From the NCBI GenBank assembly GCA_911728435.2, contig OU452200.1:41989715-42053714 (forward strand): a DNA stretch of 64,000 nucleotides, read 5' to 3'. The notes beneath the pieces were generated by a model. That model saw only the letters and a program-made list of their open reading frames with translations, ran no database searches and was not told where the DNA came from. Source of the DNA: Apoderus coryli (Eukaryota; Arthropoda; Insecta; Coleoptera; Attelabidae). Shown here in pieces: positions 1 to 27,264 of the stretch (position 1 is the first letter of the stretch; every line of letters begins with the position of its first letter). Both the position numbers and the translations under genes were made by a program.

Positions 1-531
1 CCTGTTTTATTTATTTATGTAAAATACAACTGCCCAGACAATTAAAGGGCAGGTAAAAATTACTAAATACCTTAACATTAAAGTAAGAATAATAATAAAT
101 AAAATAATGGCTAAAGAAAGGAAATATATTCAGTGAAATAGAGGGTTTTATGATAGCGATTCAATACCAAATAATAAACACAAGGTACTATTACAAACAT
201 ATAATAAAAATCCTAATATAAGATCAGATCAACGTCGCATATGTAAACAAAAAATAGAAACTATAGACCACATAACAAATACACTAGGAACTAGCACTGC
301 AACCATGGGCGCCGGAAGTAATTAAATTAGGGGAGGGCACGGCAAAAAATACTAAATAAGCAAAACAAAAGTATTATCTATATAATATGTGGCAAAATAC
401 CTATACTTATACAGTCAATCAAACTTCTTTTGAAGTTTAATTTATATATTAAGTACTTAAAATATTATATAATTAAAAAAAACTTAAGATAAACTGATCC
501 TGATCGGTTATAACATAAATTGAACATAAGT
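1..531. other. AT-rich sequence without a recognisable gene
   Basis: No ORF, RNA gene or clear repeat unit is visible in this stretch. It lies just beyond the C-terminal end of the reverse-strand hAT transposase remnant, so it may include that element's 3' end, but I found no terminal inverted repeat to define a border. Confidence 0.4.
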
Positions 532-1672
532 CTAATCATCAGAAAATAGCAGTAGAATATTCCTTCGTTTTTGCGAAAATCGATCTATCACTTTTTTAAT
601 AAACACGTCTTTGTTCTTATTTACATGTTCTCTGTGTACGCTGAGAAGACATAATCCAGATAGTCTTTCTTCACTCATGGTAGACCTTAACCAAGTTTTC
701 ACCCGTCTTAAGGTACTAAACGATCTTTCAATAATTGTGGCCGTTGTTGGAGATAAAGCCAAAAAAATAGCAATTGCTTTTTTTGTTACTAGGGAAAAAC
801 TCACAATGTTTTTCCAATAAATCGGCGAACTCTAACTGAATATTTTCATTTTTCTCTATCCACATTTCATCCCATGTTTCACTCTCAGTCTCTAAATTTT
901 CTAAATCGTATACTTTGCCTATGTTAGGAATTTTTTCTATTAATTTCCTATACTCTTCTGTTACAGTTAACTCTGGATGAAACAGGCACAAAGAAAATGC
1001 AATTTCTGTTTCTTCCGAAAATCTTATCTCAATTGAGTGGATAATTTAATCTAGATATGGAATAAACAAAGAAACACGGTAATATTCCTCGCAAGACTTC
1101 GTTTCGTAATTAGCTCTATAAATTTGATTTGATCCCAGTCTAGGAATTCTTAGTGGTATGTCAAATTTATCACCAACTTTTTCAGATTTTTGGAAAATTT
1201 CCTTAAAGTATTTTTCAGCGTCAGATCTGTGATTTTTTAGTGCAGACAAAAGTGTATTAATATGGTTTTTTGCCGAAAGAAGATTTATTATTTCTCCTTG
1301 TAGTATGTTGCACACAGGTTCCAATTTAGCACTATAATGTGAAATGATGTGGAGACAGAGTATGAATTTACAGGTCGAAACTGCAGCTAATAATTGAGTA
1401 GCTTTTGATCGTGTCTCTGTGCTGAATTCTATTAAATAAGCCAAATGTCCCAAAGCCCCTCTTATTTCTTCGTAATTTTCGGAAAATATTCTAATGAATT
1501 TGTACTTTGAGGACCATCGTGTCACAAAATAATGGGATTTTAGGGACGTATTTTCTTCTATATATAGTCCATATATGGACTGTCACGAAAAAATTTAATA
1601 ACTTTGTTGATAGAATCTGCAGTATTCTGTATATCTTGGATACGGTTTATATCATTTACCACTAAACTTATG
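532..1672 (-). pseudogene. Broken hAT-superfamily transposase (ZMYM1-like type)
   Basis: Read on the reverse strand, three out-of-frame pieces follow the order of one transposase. About 1560-1672 has a VVNDINRIQDIQN segment. 1046-1525 starts TRWSSKYKFIRIFSENYEEI, the usual TRW motif of hAT transposases. 532-991 ends with the C-terminal dimerisation block (IIERSFSTLRRVKTWLRSTM, then EERLSGLCLL). The last part is split by a frameshift near 800 between the 728-991 and 532-804 frames. The catalytic N-terminal half and the BED finger are not visible. Family is assigned from the RSFSTLRRVKTWLR block typical of hAT elements related to zinc finger MYM-type proteins. It is a dead, 5'-truncated copy. 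Confidence 0.75.
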
Positions 1673-2721
1673 TATGTGATATTTTCCTGTATTTACGTGT
1701 TCCAGGGGGGGCAAGCGCCCCGTCTTGCCCCCCCCTTCTGGCGGCCATGACTGCAACATGGATTGTTAGAAGCCCGATCACCATAATTATTACAAGTACA
1801 AACCAGATGTCCTTGAAAACAAAACTACAAAACTCTACTGGAACATGAGTATCATAACAGACAAAACAATAGTACATAATAGACCAGACATTACCACCGA
1901 AACCCAGAAACAGCACTTAGGTTATAAAATCTCCATCGCAATACCAATTCTATGAACAACTTCTAAAATCAGTGATTCTAACAGCTATTTGCACCGCTCA
2001 CACTTAGCGCTAAGTGGAACTTAAGTTAAGCGTATTACAATGTAAATACGTCAAACTTAAGCTTAAGTGTAACCGGTGCAAATAGCCTTAACTCATAAAT
2101 TCATGCGCACCACCAGCAGGCTAGACCCTATGCTTGGCACTCTCCCGCATCAGATCCTCTAAAATCCAGGACCACCTGAGAAAAACGAAATAATAATAAC
2201 TAATGAAGAACTTAAAATAATTATTTAAAAAATAAACGTTTTCTACATGACAAATTTGAATCGAATATATCCAAATCATTGGACACACGGTTACAAATAT
2301 TATACATTACGAACAAAGGAGAATACAGAGAATTAGTGTGTGCAGTTAACTCTTAGCTGATTAGTTTATGTTTAATACAAAATTGGAGACTAATATGAAT
2401 CAATGTGGTAGTAGATAACAATAACTAAAAGTGGCAACTCGCCGTGCATAGGACGAGAGGCAGTGCCTCGCGTTTTAAATGATTTAATTACGGCCAGTAT
2501 GGATGTTTTTATTGACGTTGGCCTACTCTCGTTCTGCCTTCGCAGACGGATAAGCCGCGGGCAGGGCATTGTTGCCTCATTGGATATCGAGCTTAAAATG
2601 GACGCACGATTGACATGACAGTTATTTTAATAATTTAACACAAATCATCATGTGCGGAGGTATAATAGGTATACCTACAATCTATCAATTTGTGTGCCAT
2701 TTTTGAGCAGTAAAAAAAATC
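1673..2721. other. Non-coding repeat-derived stretch
   Basis: No gene is supported here. A C/G-run segment near 1700-1740 borders the hAT remnant. A small palindromic element lies at 1984-2086. Near 2460 and 2750 there are similar CAGTGCCTC / GAGGCACTGCCTC motifs that could be ends of a hAT-like MITE, but I could not establish matching borders. Confidence 0.35.
1984..2086. repeat. Short palindromic MITE-like element (103 bp)
   Basis: The ends are perfect 13-bp inverted repeats (GCTATTTGCACCG at 1984-1996 and its complement at 2074-2086). Inside, CTTAGCGCTAAG and ACTTAAG-type blocks are also arranged as an imperfect inverted repeat. There is no coding capacity. A tiny foldback or MITE element is the simplest explanation; the superfamily is unknown. 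Confidence 0.6.
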
Positions 2722-3684
2722 TTAATTGGTTAAAAAGTTTGTGAGGCACTGCCTCACTTGCCTCATAAGACTAGCTCCATTAATAATCTTGTACAGTAAG
2801 CTAATAGCAGAACATTCCCTACGAGTACTTAAAGTGTAATTCGAACGATTTAAGAGTGTATCATGTGGAAATCCAATGACTGGATAAACTCCATTGCTAC
2901 GAAACCACAGAACCTTAGCAAAACGACCCTCAATACGTCCAATACTCGTCGAATCAAATTCATATATGTAGGATTCCACACAACAGAGGCATACTTCAAC
3001 TTAGCCCTAACAAATGCATTGAATAAAGCAATAAGTTTTTGAGGTGACCTAAGATCCATCGCGTTAGGCATGACAGAGACTGATACGAAGCTGAAATCAT
3101 ATAATTATAATGTTCAATAAAGTTTAGCTTGTTATCAAAGAAAATCCCCAAATCTTTAATGCGATCACTAACGACCAATGGAGAATTGTGAATGAAATAC
3201 AAATATCATATTGATAACGACCATTTAAATATAAAACCAAAGAACGAGCAAGCCATTGGATAGACACAATTAAGCCATCAAGACACCTTGATCAAGTCTG
3301 TCAAAGGCTTTGTCGTCACCCTTGAAAACTTCCAAAACTCAGGAAAATTCTTGATTGTAAGGCAACTGCTGTTAGATTACCTTTGAGTTTTCTCTCAGAT
3401 TCAGACAAAAAGGATACATTCAGAGCCTCACTCACATTTTCAATGCTAAAAATGTGGTAATTGACATAGGATTCACTGAAATATTGAGCAAATTTATCCA
3501 CAATCTCTTTCTTATCTGTAACATGATTGCCATTATAATACATATCTCTAGGTAAGCGTCCAAAACTTTGAAGAGAATTTATAAATGACCAGAAAGTCTT
3601 AGGGTTACCATTAAGTCTACGCTCAGCATCACCCAAGTAAACTCTGTATGCACAGTTCACCTCAGTTTTAATATTCTTACCCAA
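2722..3684 (-). pseudogene. Internally deleted non-LTR retrotransposon (jockey/R1-like reverse transcriptase)
   Basis: On the reverse strand, 3316-3684 encodes the region upstream of the RT palm (NPKTFWSFINSLQ). It is followed near 3290-3310 by a DKAFDRLDQGVL piece equivalent to the conserved SKAFDxVDH motif. The next recognisable pieces are thumb-domain sequences: KDLGIFFDNKLNF at about 3120-3180 and KLKYASVVWNPTY at about 2980-3010. The FADD catalytic block and the middle of the palm are absent, so the copy has lost its core. The final part at 2722-2900 is frame-shifted. It is an old, inactive insertion just upstream of the first protease gene. Confidence 0.7.
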
Positions 3685-4301
3685 AACTCATTCAAAAAGT
3701 GAGGATCACTAGAACCAAGGCGGATATTTACAGTTTTTTGCATTTTATAAAATTGAACTTAACTTTCCAGCTATCATCATTGAGTAAAATTAACGAACAT
3801 CTATATATCCTGCGAAAATAGTCGAAAGTGCCCATGAATTTAGTGATTTTTTAAACATTATTTTTTTTAATTTAAGAAAAACTACACAACTAATTTCAAA
3901 CAGAACAAATCAACATTAAATGGAGTCTTTTTCTCTTCCTTTTTCCTTTCATTTCAATTAAAAACTATTGAATAACTGGAAGGAAAAATGGAACATCATT
4001 CAATTCATATACTACTTGAGCTTTATTAACCTGGAAGCACTTGTGATATGCGCTTTTTGGTATCAACGGTGTGGTCTTTATTTCCTCAATAGTGGCAAAA
4101 CGTTGTCCTTTCATGGGTCTTTTCAGTTTCGGGAATAGGGGCCAGGTTTGAGGCTTCGTGTTATTTTCTTTGTTTTATTGGCTGTGGTATTTGGTACAAG
4201 CGGTCGGAAACTTACTCACTAGTATCCTTAATTTAAATTTACCTTCACTTACACTGAAAGATAAAAACTTCTGTTTAATTTATATATTGGTTTACAGAAA
4301 T
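3685..4301. other. Upstream region of cathepsin L-like gene A
   Basis: This stretch holds no independent gene. An open frame extends in phase upstream of the chosen start to 4158, but those 48 codons (LFSLFYWLWYLVQ onward) look like leader sequence. The ATG at 4302 gives a conventional signal peptide. I saw no convincing TATA box or initiator. Confidence 0.4.
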
Positions 4302-8337
<4,036 letters not shown>

Positions 8338-9609
8338 AAAAATAACACAAATTAGAAGGACCTGAAAAATAAAAATGTATATTTCGTAAAATGTGGGCAA
8401 TGAGATTGAAATTTAAATTAGAATTGTTTTGGGTTTAGGAAATCTGGCATTACCGCATCCAAAAAATATCTTTTGAAGGTATTTAATAATAACACAGCAT
8501 AAAGAACAGCATTGCGAGTCCACGGCGGTACTTTGAAGAAAATAATTTCTAACTGTGACGTATGACGCCGCCATTTTAGGAGAGAAGTCAGGCTCTGACT
8601 AAAAATAATTATATTTTTCAGTTTCTAACCACAGTACTGTATTTTTATTTTTGTTAAAAATATTTAGGTACATAATAATGTCGCTGTCAATTTCAAAAAT
8701 ATTTGTGGTGTGTCATAGTGATTGAAAACATCCTTGAGTGGTGTTCTCAGTTAAATGTTGACATGATTGGGTGATTTTTGTCGCATGACAGTTAAGACTG
8801 TCAAAAAATTTTCAAATAAATTTGATTATACAAATATATAAACAAACTACCTAAAATAAATAATCGATGAGTAGAATCTTTGACGTAAACATTACAAATT
8901 TCACCATCGGTATCTACCTACGTCTATGCGATTGTTGACAGAATCTCTCCTACAATGGCGGCATGCGCGACGAGATGCGCATAACGCCTCCCAACCGGAG
9001 ACTCAGAATGCTGTTTGGTTTGTTTTTATGCTGTGATAACATGACAATTTGGAAAAGTTGTGTTTCATTTTTCAGATACTTCTAATTCTATATCGAATAA
9101 ATATGTCTATTTGTAAAGATTATTTTTCTGTAACAATGAAATAATATTCGCATCAAAACAGGTTATTAATGACAATTTTTAAAACGCTCCTCTGTGAATG
9201 TATTTCTATGGTTTTTTGGACACAAAAATCCAATAAATCGAAGATTAAGTAAATCCGGGTTTTCATATATTTAAATTAACATCTAAGTTATGGTTTTGTT
9301 TTTTTTAATAAATGTATATAATAAACTGAATATTTTTATTTTAATTTTAACATGTAAAATAATAATTTTAGATATATATATTTTCATTTTATCTATATGT
9401 AGGTCAAGGGAAAAAATCCTTATTAAATTATGCATAACTATTTCTCTAGCGGGGACTGATTGGTCCCACATCGAAAAAAATCGAAATTATGATTTATGTC
9501 TATTTAAAATCACTTTCTTAATTTCTATATAGGTACAGGGTATTTTCAAAAAGATTTAATATATTTAAGGGGGGACAAAACGTTAACATACGTCCGGAAT
9601 TGCATTATT
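8338..9609. other. 3' flank of gene A and intergenic DNA
   Basis: The probable polyadenylation signal for gene A is AATAAA at 8368-8373. The rest is AT-rich with no coding signal. I could not assign the sequence between 8500 and 9600 to a named element, and the short ORFs at 9283-9532 on both strands have low-complexity composition. Confidence 0.45.
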
Positions 9610-9831
9610 TCAAAAATACAAGGTGTTAAAGTTTTTTTTTGTAAATAACGGTTGTTTTTTAATTAAGTTAAAGATTTCCCTACCGATTTCTTTGATATAT
9701 TTGATTCTAATTTCATCAGCGGCTTCAATATTTCTTTCTTGAAGCTGTTCCCTCTGTATTTATGGGACACTATAAACTTTCTGTTTCATGTGACCCCAAA
9801 AACAGTAATTAAGGGGGTTTAAAGTCTGGAG
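9610..9831 (-). pseudogene. C-terminal piece of a mariner-type transposase
   Basis: Read on the reverse strand from 9831, the frame gives LNPLNYCFWGHMKQKVYSV, one stop codon, then EQLQERNIEAADEIRIKYIK, ending at a stop near 9610. This is the end of a mariner-like DDE transposase around the third catalytic Asp; the usual Asp of NPLDY is Asn here. It ends abruptly where the RTE-type element at 9832 is inserted. The 12875 side begins with sequence that could continue it upstream. It is a dead remnant interrupted by a younger insertion. Confidence 0.7.
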
Positions 9832-12442
9832 AATGCGCATAGACAGAGTAAACAAATTTAAATACTTGAGCATGTGGTTATCTGAAGACTGGACCTCTGA
9901 TATCGAGGTCAAGAGTCGCATCGAACAAGCCCGTCAAGCATTCCTAAGACTGAGGAGAGTATTTAGTTGCTCGGACTTCAATCTTGGTCTGAGGTTGAGA
10001 TTCTTAAAGTGCTATGTGTGGTCAGTACTTCTCTACGGGATGGAAGGTTGGACCCTTAAAGTCAACAACATTAACAAATTGGAAGCGTTCGAGATGTGGC
10101 TTTACCGCAGAATGCTCAAGATACCGTGGACTGTAAGAATAACAAACGTAGAAGTTCTGTCCAACATCAACAAAGAACGTGAACTGTTAACCACCATAAA
10201 CTAGCTGTTGCCCTCGAGGCACGAATAGCTCTCCATATTTAAGTGGAAAAGTAATAATTTTATGACCTTATTGTCATTTATCTACATTTAATAAATTTTT
10301 GTTTTGTTTTAGACATCAGCTATTTTTTTTTTGTATCGGGTTTTGTGCCTTTTTCTTCTCTTTGAAGGCACTATTTATACGCAGATATTTTATATTTCAG
10401 ATCTAGGCCAAATTCTTGTACGCAAAATAATTGATTTTTTTTAGTTTTATTATAAAATTTATTTTGTCCCCTTTTCTACTATTTACGAACGCCTATGTAA
10501 ACAAAATTGTTATGCTGCATGTTGTAGGTTATCCGTTAAGTGGTTTTTGAGTTATCACGGATACAATTTTTTTCTGACCCTTTTATAGAATTTTCACGGA
10601 CGCCTATGGAACATTAATTTTTGTCGTGTATTTTTAACACCAATTCATCTAGTTAAATATAAAAATTTTTACATTTTAATTTTTTTTCATTTTACCCCCT
10701 TTTTTTTAATATTTACGAACGCGCCTATGTAAATAAAAATTTTATGCTGCATTTTATATCATAGCTATATATAATTAGCCAATTTTTCTGGTATATTTGG
10801 GAAACATTTTTTTTTCGTTTTTGACTCTTTTTTAAGACTATTTTCGAACGCCTGTGTGAACTAATTCTTTTATGTAACATTTTTTAGGTTATATTCTATC
10901 ACAACTATAAAAAATTATTCAATATTTCGGATAAGTTTAAGAACTATGATTTTTTAAATTTTTGAACCCTCTTTTAAACCCCTTGCCTACGCTCAATGTT
11001 AATCACCACCTATAAATATCCTGTAGTATTTTCGTACCAAATGTGGTTAAAATCCGTTAAGTGGTTTTTGAGTTATCACGGATACGAATTTTTTCTGACC
11101 CTTTTATAGAATTTTCACGGGCGCCTATGGAACATTAATTTTTGTCGTGTATTTTTAACACAAACTCAACTAGCTAAATATAAAATTTTTTACATTTTAA
11201 TTTTTTTTATTTTACCCCTTTTTCTACTATTTACGAACGCCTCTGTGAATAAAAATTTTATGCTGCATTTTTTAGGTTATCTTATATCAAAGCTATATAT
11301 AATTAGCCATTTTTTCTGGTATATTTGGGAAACATTTTTTTTTCGTTTTTGACCCTTTTTTTAACACTATTTTCGAACGCCTGTGTGAACTAATTTTTTT
11401 ATGTAACATTTTTTAGGTTATATTCTATCACAACTATAAAAAATTATTCAATATTTCGGATAAGTTTAAGAACTATGATTTTTTAAATTTTTGAACCCTC
11501 TTTTAAACCCCTTGCCTACGCTCAATGTTAATCACCACCTATAAATATCCTGTAGTATTTTCGTACCAAATGTGGTTAAAATCCGTTAAGTGGTTTTTGA
11601 GTTATCACGGATAAAAAAAATTTCTGACCCTTTTATAGAATTTTCACGGACGCCTATGATACATTAATTTTTGTCGTGTATTTTTAACACCAATTCATCT
11701 AGTTAAATATAAAAAATTTTACATTTTAATTTTTTTTTATTTTACCCCTTTTTCTACTATTTACGAACGCCTATGTGAATAAAAATTTTATGCTGCATTT
11801 TTTAGGTTATCTTATATCAAAGCTATATATAATTAGCCAATTTTTCTGGTATATTTGGGAAACGTTTTTTTTTTCGTTTTTGACCCTTTTTTTAAACTAT
11901 TTTAGAACGCCTGTGTGAACCAATTCTTTTATGGAATATTTTTTAGCTTATATTGTATCACAACTATGAAAAATTATTCCATATTTCGAATAAGTTTAGG
12001 AAATATATATTTTTTATGTTTTGACCCCTTTTCCACTATTTACGAACGCCTATGAAAGTAAGTTATTCATGACACATTTTGTAGGTTATATTCTATCAAA
12101 ACTATCAATAATAATAATAATAATTAATATTTCTGCTATTTTTAAGAAATACGTTTTTTTTTAATCTTTTTTACCCCATTTTACACTATTTTCGAACGCC
12201 AATGTGGTCTAATATTTTATGTTCAATATTTTAGGTTATATTCAATTAAATGCGTAAAAAATTATGCAGTATTTCGGATAAGTTTAAGAACTATGAATTT
12301 TTTTAATTTTTGAACCCTCTTTTAAACCCTTTGCCTACGCTCAATGTTTCCCAAAATCTAATCAGCTCCTTGCCATGTCCAATAGTATTTTTGTACCAAA
12401 TTTGGTTAAAATCTGTTATGCGGTTTTTGCGTTATCGTGCAT

Positions 12443-12477
<35 letters not shown>

Positions 12478-12863
12478 TTTTTTTAAAACTACTTATTTAT
12501 GTATAAAATGACCAAAAACAAGTATTTCCGGTGAAATTAAAAAAATTTTTTTTTTCATGAAACTAATAGTCTCCATATATACATATATTACATATTATAT
12601 GATATGGAGAGCTAAAAAGAGAAAGACTTCATATCTGGGGCACGTCATGAGGAACAAGAAGTATGAGTATTTACAGTTGTTGATCGAGGGTAAGATAGAG
12701 GGCCGTAGGGGGATAGGAAGGAAGAAATTGTCATGGTTGCGGAACATAAGACAGTGGACAGGAATAAATGACATACAGACCCTAATTCACACCGCAAGAG
12801 ATAGAGAGGAGATGGAAAATGTGATCGCAAACATCCATTAGTGGATAGCATCCGAAGAAGAAG
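9832..12863 (+). mobile_element. 5'-truncated RTE-like LINE with 11-bp target-site duplication and a nested repeat insert
   Basis: The 11-bp sequence AAAGTCTGGAG occurs at 9821-9831 and again at 12864-12874, exactly flanking this block. The left part (9833-10204) encodes an RT C-terminal region (VNKFKYLSMWLSED, VWSVLLYGMEGWTL, NKLEAFEMWLYRRMLKI). The right part (about 12614-12841) finishes the same protein (KRKTSYLGHVMRNKKYEYLQ, GKIEGRRGIGRKKLSWLRN), followed by a GAAGAAGAAG tail typical of such LINE 3' ends. Between them sits about 2.35 kb of unrelated direct repeats. The element lacks endonuclease and RT palm, so it is a dead-on-arrival copy that was later split. Confidence 0.82.
10205..12556. 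repeat. Nested element built of ~525-bp direct repeats with an ACAG microsatellite end
   Basis: The motif CCGTTAAGTGGTTTTTGAG recurs at 10533, 11054 and 11583 (spacings 521 and 529). A diverged form near 12411 ends in a pure ACAG tract at about 12444-12477. Each unit repeats blocks such as TTTACGAACGCCTATG and GCCTACGCTCAATGTTAATC. There is no coding capacity. A single partial copy appears at 34218-34425, so it is a dispersed repeat family. It sits inside the RTE-like LINE, so it was inserted later. The superfamily is unrecognised; a non-autonomous element with an expanded internal repeat is the best description. Confidence 0.75.
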
Positions 12864-12874
12864 AAAGTCTGGAG

Positions 12875-13410
12875 ACCCTGTATAAGGCTAAAACTTCGAT
12901 CTTACTGAAAAGTTGTTTGACTGAGTCATTCCTAAAGATTTCAGCTACAATTTAAAGAAAAAAAATGTCCAAATCGATTCAGTAGTTTGCCAAGAAAATT
13001 AACTTTGAAATTGTGCGAAATTTTAGTATGTGCATTAATTTTGATGCGCAGTGTATAAAACTAAAACACAATTATTTTAATTTGAAGTACAACTCGACAT
13101 TGGTAAAATTCCATATAACAAAATTACTGCCTGTTTCTGTTTTCCAAACAAAACTACCACAACAACAATAATATATTATATAAATAATTAATAAACATAT
13201 ATGTTTTTATAAATTATGTGCGATTGACAAAAGCGCAGTTCCGGTAATCAATAAAATTAAAAATGAACTAAAAAACATGCCATGACACACCTAATGTATG
13301 TATTTTCCATTTCGACACATTTCATTTTAAATTAGACCAACATAAACACACATCAACTTGACCCAAGGGTGTGGCAAATATTAAAATAATTTTTAAATAT
13401 TCAATTTATA
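12875..13410. other. Intergenic DNA upstream of gene B
   Basis: No gene is visible between the target-site duplication of the LINE and the start codon of protease gene B. The first part may continue the older mariner remnant. The region just before 13411 is AT-rich; I could not identify promoter elements with confidence. Confidence 0.4.
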
Positions 13411-24480
<11,070 letters not shown>

Positions 24481-25291
24481 GTGTGAATTTATCACAACGA
24501 GTGTGCATTCAATGCAAATTTATTTTTTAATCTTTGGTATTCATTCAAAAGAATACATAAAGGTTATTTTTACTTGTATCAGTATTTTGTATTTTTTTTT
24601 TAATTTCTGTAATAACTAAGTGTAGTCGCAGTTAACTAGTTTAATAAAACCTCTAAGCAATGAAAACCATAATAATTGATTATTTTTTAATTAGTTGATA
24701 ATTATTGTTCTAGCAAATCTCCATCTGGTGGCCACGGCCTCTCTTTAATGTTTTACACACTGCTACATTAGACGGTCTGGATTTCTCAGCGACTATGCCG
24801 CAACTGTGGCCGTTCTCTTAACAACAGACAATGCGGCATGCATAGCTGTTATAGTCTTTCTAATTTTAGCTTGAAATAATATCAAAAACCATAACTCGAT
24901 ATCCCTTTGTAATGTAATACCGACCGCAGCCGTCCATAGGCGCACCCTTTTAACTCTTCAAAACAATACATTGCCCAACGATATTTTAAAAACCCTTTAT
25001 GTATTAACAATTGTATGTTCATTTGCATAAAAGTATACTGTATTTTCCTTGCCGCTCCAACACGGCAACATATAAACCTACGCTGAAAAAGACCGTTTTT
25101 GTTTTTAGAAGTTTAGACATAGATACACACGTGCCTAGTCGGTGTTCGAACAGCAAGGAACATACCTTTATAATAATTAATACTATTGTTAATACTTGTT
25201 ATGCATATATCTAGGTACATTTATAATATGTAGGAAATGAAAAGCGTCTACTCCACACAAAATGCTTTATCTATTTGTTCAAACCTGAACG
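24481..25291. other. 3' flank of gene B and intergenic DNA
   Basis: AATAAA at 24643-24648 is a plausible poly(A) signal for protease gene B. The remainder has no supported gene. A Penelope-type terminal sequence carrying a hammerhead-like motif starts near 25250. Confidence 0.45.
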
Positions 25292-25332
25292 GTCATACAT
25301 GTTTCGAGACCGGGGGTCTCATCTTCAGTGAC
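25292..25332 (-). ncRNA. Hammerhead-ribozyme-like motif (Penelope type)
   Basis: On the reverse strand: stem I GTCA/TGAC; core CTGAAGA (position 7 is variable in hammerheads); one extra T; stem II GAGACC/GGTCTC with a CCC loop; GAAA; stem III AC/GT with loop AT; triplet GTA. Stem II is the longest of the four motifs in this window. It lies about 260 bp upstream of the Penelope RT remnant but on the opposite strand, so it may belong to a separate insertion. Confidence 0.7.
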
Positions 25333-25589
25333 TTAGTACAGAAGCGAAGGTAGTTTAAACATTTACATAATCTAAAACAGATACATACCAATAAGATATA
25401 TTATTCATGAGTCTTGAAATTTGTAAGTCTTACCATTTTGTGGGAAAATTTAATATTAATATTTATTTATCACTAAGACTAAACTTAACATGTTTTAATC
25501 GTCTTCAACTTTAAGACGTTCAAATTCATTAGTTTTTATTTTTATTTATCATATTACAAGTATTGAATTAATTACGATTCTAAAAGGCA

Positions 25590-27264
25590 GATAAGGGGAA
25601 TTGTTTGGTCATTCTTGATAGAGTTGACTACATTTCGAAGGTTACTAATTTTTTAAATGAACCTTCTTTTTCATTGATTTCCAGTGATCCGACCCTTAAG
25701 TTTAATCAATTAGTGAAAAACACAATAAATTCGCTTACACACACTTGATACTTACTTCAATAAGAAATCATATTTTTTCATTCAAATGAACCCAACTACC
25801 TAGATTGTATGGTCTACAGAAGATTCATAAACCTAGCTGCCCTATAAGACCTGTGGTTTCTTATACTAATTCACCATGTTCGCTTCTTGCTGACTGGCTG
25901 AATGTTACTTTGAGGGAACTTACGGGATTTAATAATGTACACTCGATTAAGAATTCAGTTGAGTTGTGTTCTAAGATTAAAAATGTTGGCGTGCCTTCTT
26001 CTTCTTTGCTGTTCTCACTTGATGTAACTAATTTATTCCCGAGTATTCCACCGGAGGAATGCATCTCTTTAGTTAGACATGACCTTCTTCATAACAATGT
26101 ACCAACTCATATTGCACTCGATTTGTGTTTGTTGCTTGGTTTGGTTTTGGAACAGAATTTCTTTCAATTTAATGATAAGTTTTATAGACAAGAAACGGGT
26201 TTGGCTATGGGTTCGAACCTTTCCCCGTTTTTAGCTGAAATTTGTATGAAGAATCTGGAGTGTTCTTTTCTTAGTGACCCTCAGTTTGCTGGGAGGATTC
26301 TATTTTATTACAGATATGTGGACGATTGTGTCATTTTGTTTGATGGCACTCCAACTGTTATTTTTGATTTTTTGAATTTTGTTAATTCCCTACACCCTAA
26401 TATCAATTTTACAATTGAATTCGAATCTAACAACAAACTTCCGTTTTTGGACATTTGGATTATTAGAGATGTTCTAGCGCATCGTTTGAGGTATATAGAA
26501 AACCGACCACAACTGACACTTTGATTCCTTTTAAATCTAACCACCCGTTTAGTCATAAGTTCGCTTCTTTCAACTGTTTGTTTCATAAGGCTTTTTCTTT
26601 ACTACTTAGTGGTGATGGGTTTGATAGAGAGATTAATGTGATTAAACAATTAGCACATAATAATGGTTACCCTCTTCCAACCATTATGAAACTATATTTT
26701 AGATTCTATACAAGATTTAGACTTTCTTTTACGGTTGTAAGTCCTCTTGTGGAAAACATAAGATATGTCTCTCTTACTTATACCGGTAGCTATTGTCTTA
26801 AGATTGCTAAAATGATAAGAAGTAGTATTCCGGATATTGTCGTTAGTTTTAGAACTGTTAACAACGTTAGCCTTTGTCTAGTGTCTAAAGATAGAACAAA
26901 TTTTTTGAAATGTTCGGGAGTTTATGGACTTTCTTGTCAGGACTGTAATAGCATTTATATCGGCCAATCTGGCCGTAGGATCCTTACGAGAATCAAGGAA
27001 CATTTGTATTATTACAACCATTATAAGAATAGCGATATTTTTAATACTCCATCTACTTTTGCAAACCATCTAATCGCGACAAATCACAACTTCGATGTTT
27101 TGAATAACTCAACGTTAATACATAGGTGTAATAAGGGCTCCCGTTTAAATTATTTGGAGATTTTGGAGATCATGAAGGCTAAGTCAAATAATAGTGTCAC
27201 TTGCTTTAATGACCAAACATCTTTCATTGAGTCTCCTATTATTAATTCTCTCTTTAATTTGTAA
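25590..27264 (+). pseudogene. Penelope-like element (RT plus GIY-YIG endonuclease), frameshifted
   Basis: About 25590-25745 encodes the N-terminal RT block (VILDRVDYISKVTNFLNEP). 25805-26524 holds the RT core: LYGLQKIHKP, PIRPVVSYTNSP, FSLDVTNLFPSIP, ETGLAMGSNLSPFLAEI and the catalytic YVDDCVILF. A one-base shift near 26490 moves the frame, and 26521-27264 completes the thumb and linker and the GIY-YIG endonuclease (CSGVYGLSCQDCNSIYIGQS, then RRILTRIKEH). The KIHKP-RT plus C-terminal CxxC-GIY-YIG order identifies a Penelope/Poseidon-type element. A stop in the N-terminal block and the frameshift make it inactive. Confidence 0.9.

Noticed and set aside
1668..1916. Reverse ORF with ARRGGQDGALAPPGTRKYRK
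   Set aside because: It comes from a C/G homopolymer-rich stretch next to the hAT remnant. It may be part of a transposon 5' end, but nothing in it supports an independent gene.
4158..4301. Upstream in-frame extension of protease A
   Set aside because: It would place a second hydrophobic segment before the signal peptide. The ATG at 4302 gives a normal secretory start.
12444..12477. ACAG tract as regulatory element
   Set aside because: It is a simple microsatellite at the end of a dispersed repeat; no regulatory role is indicated.
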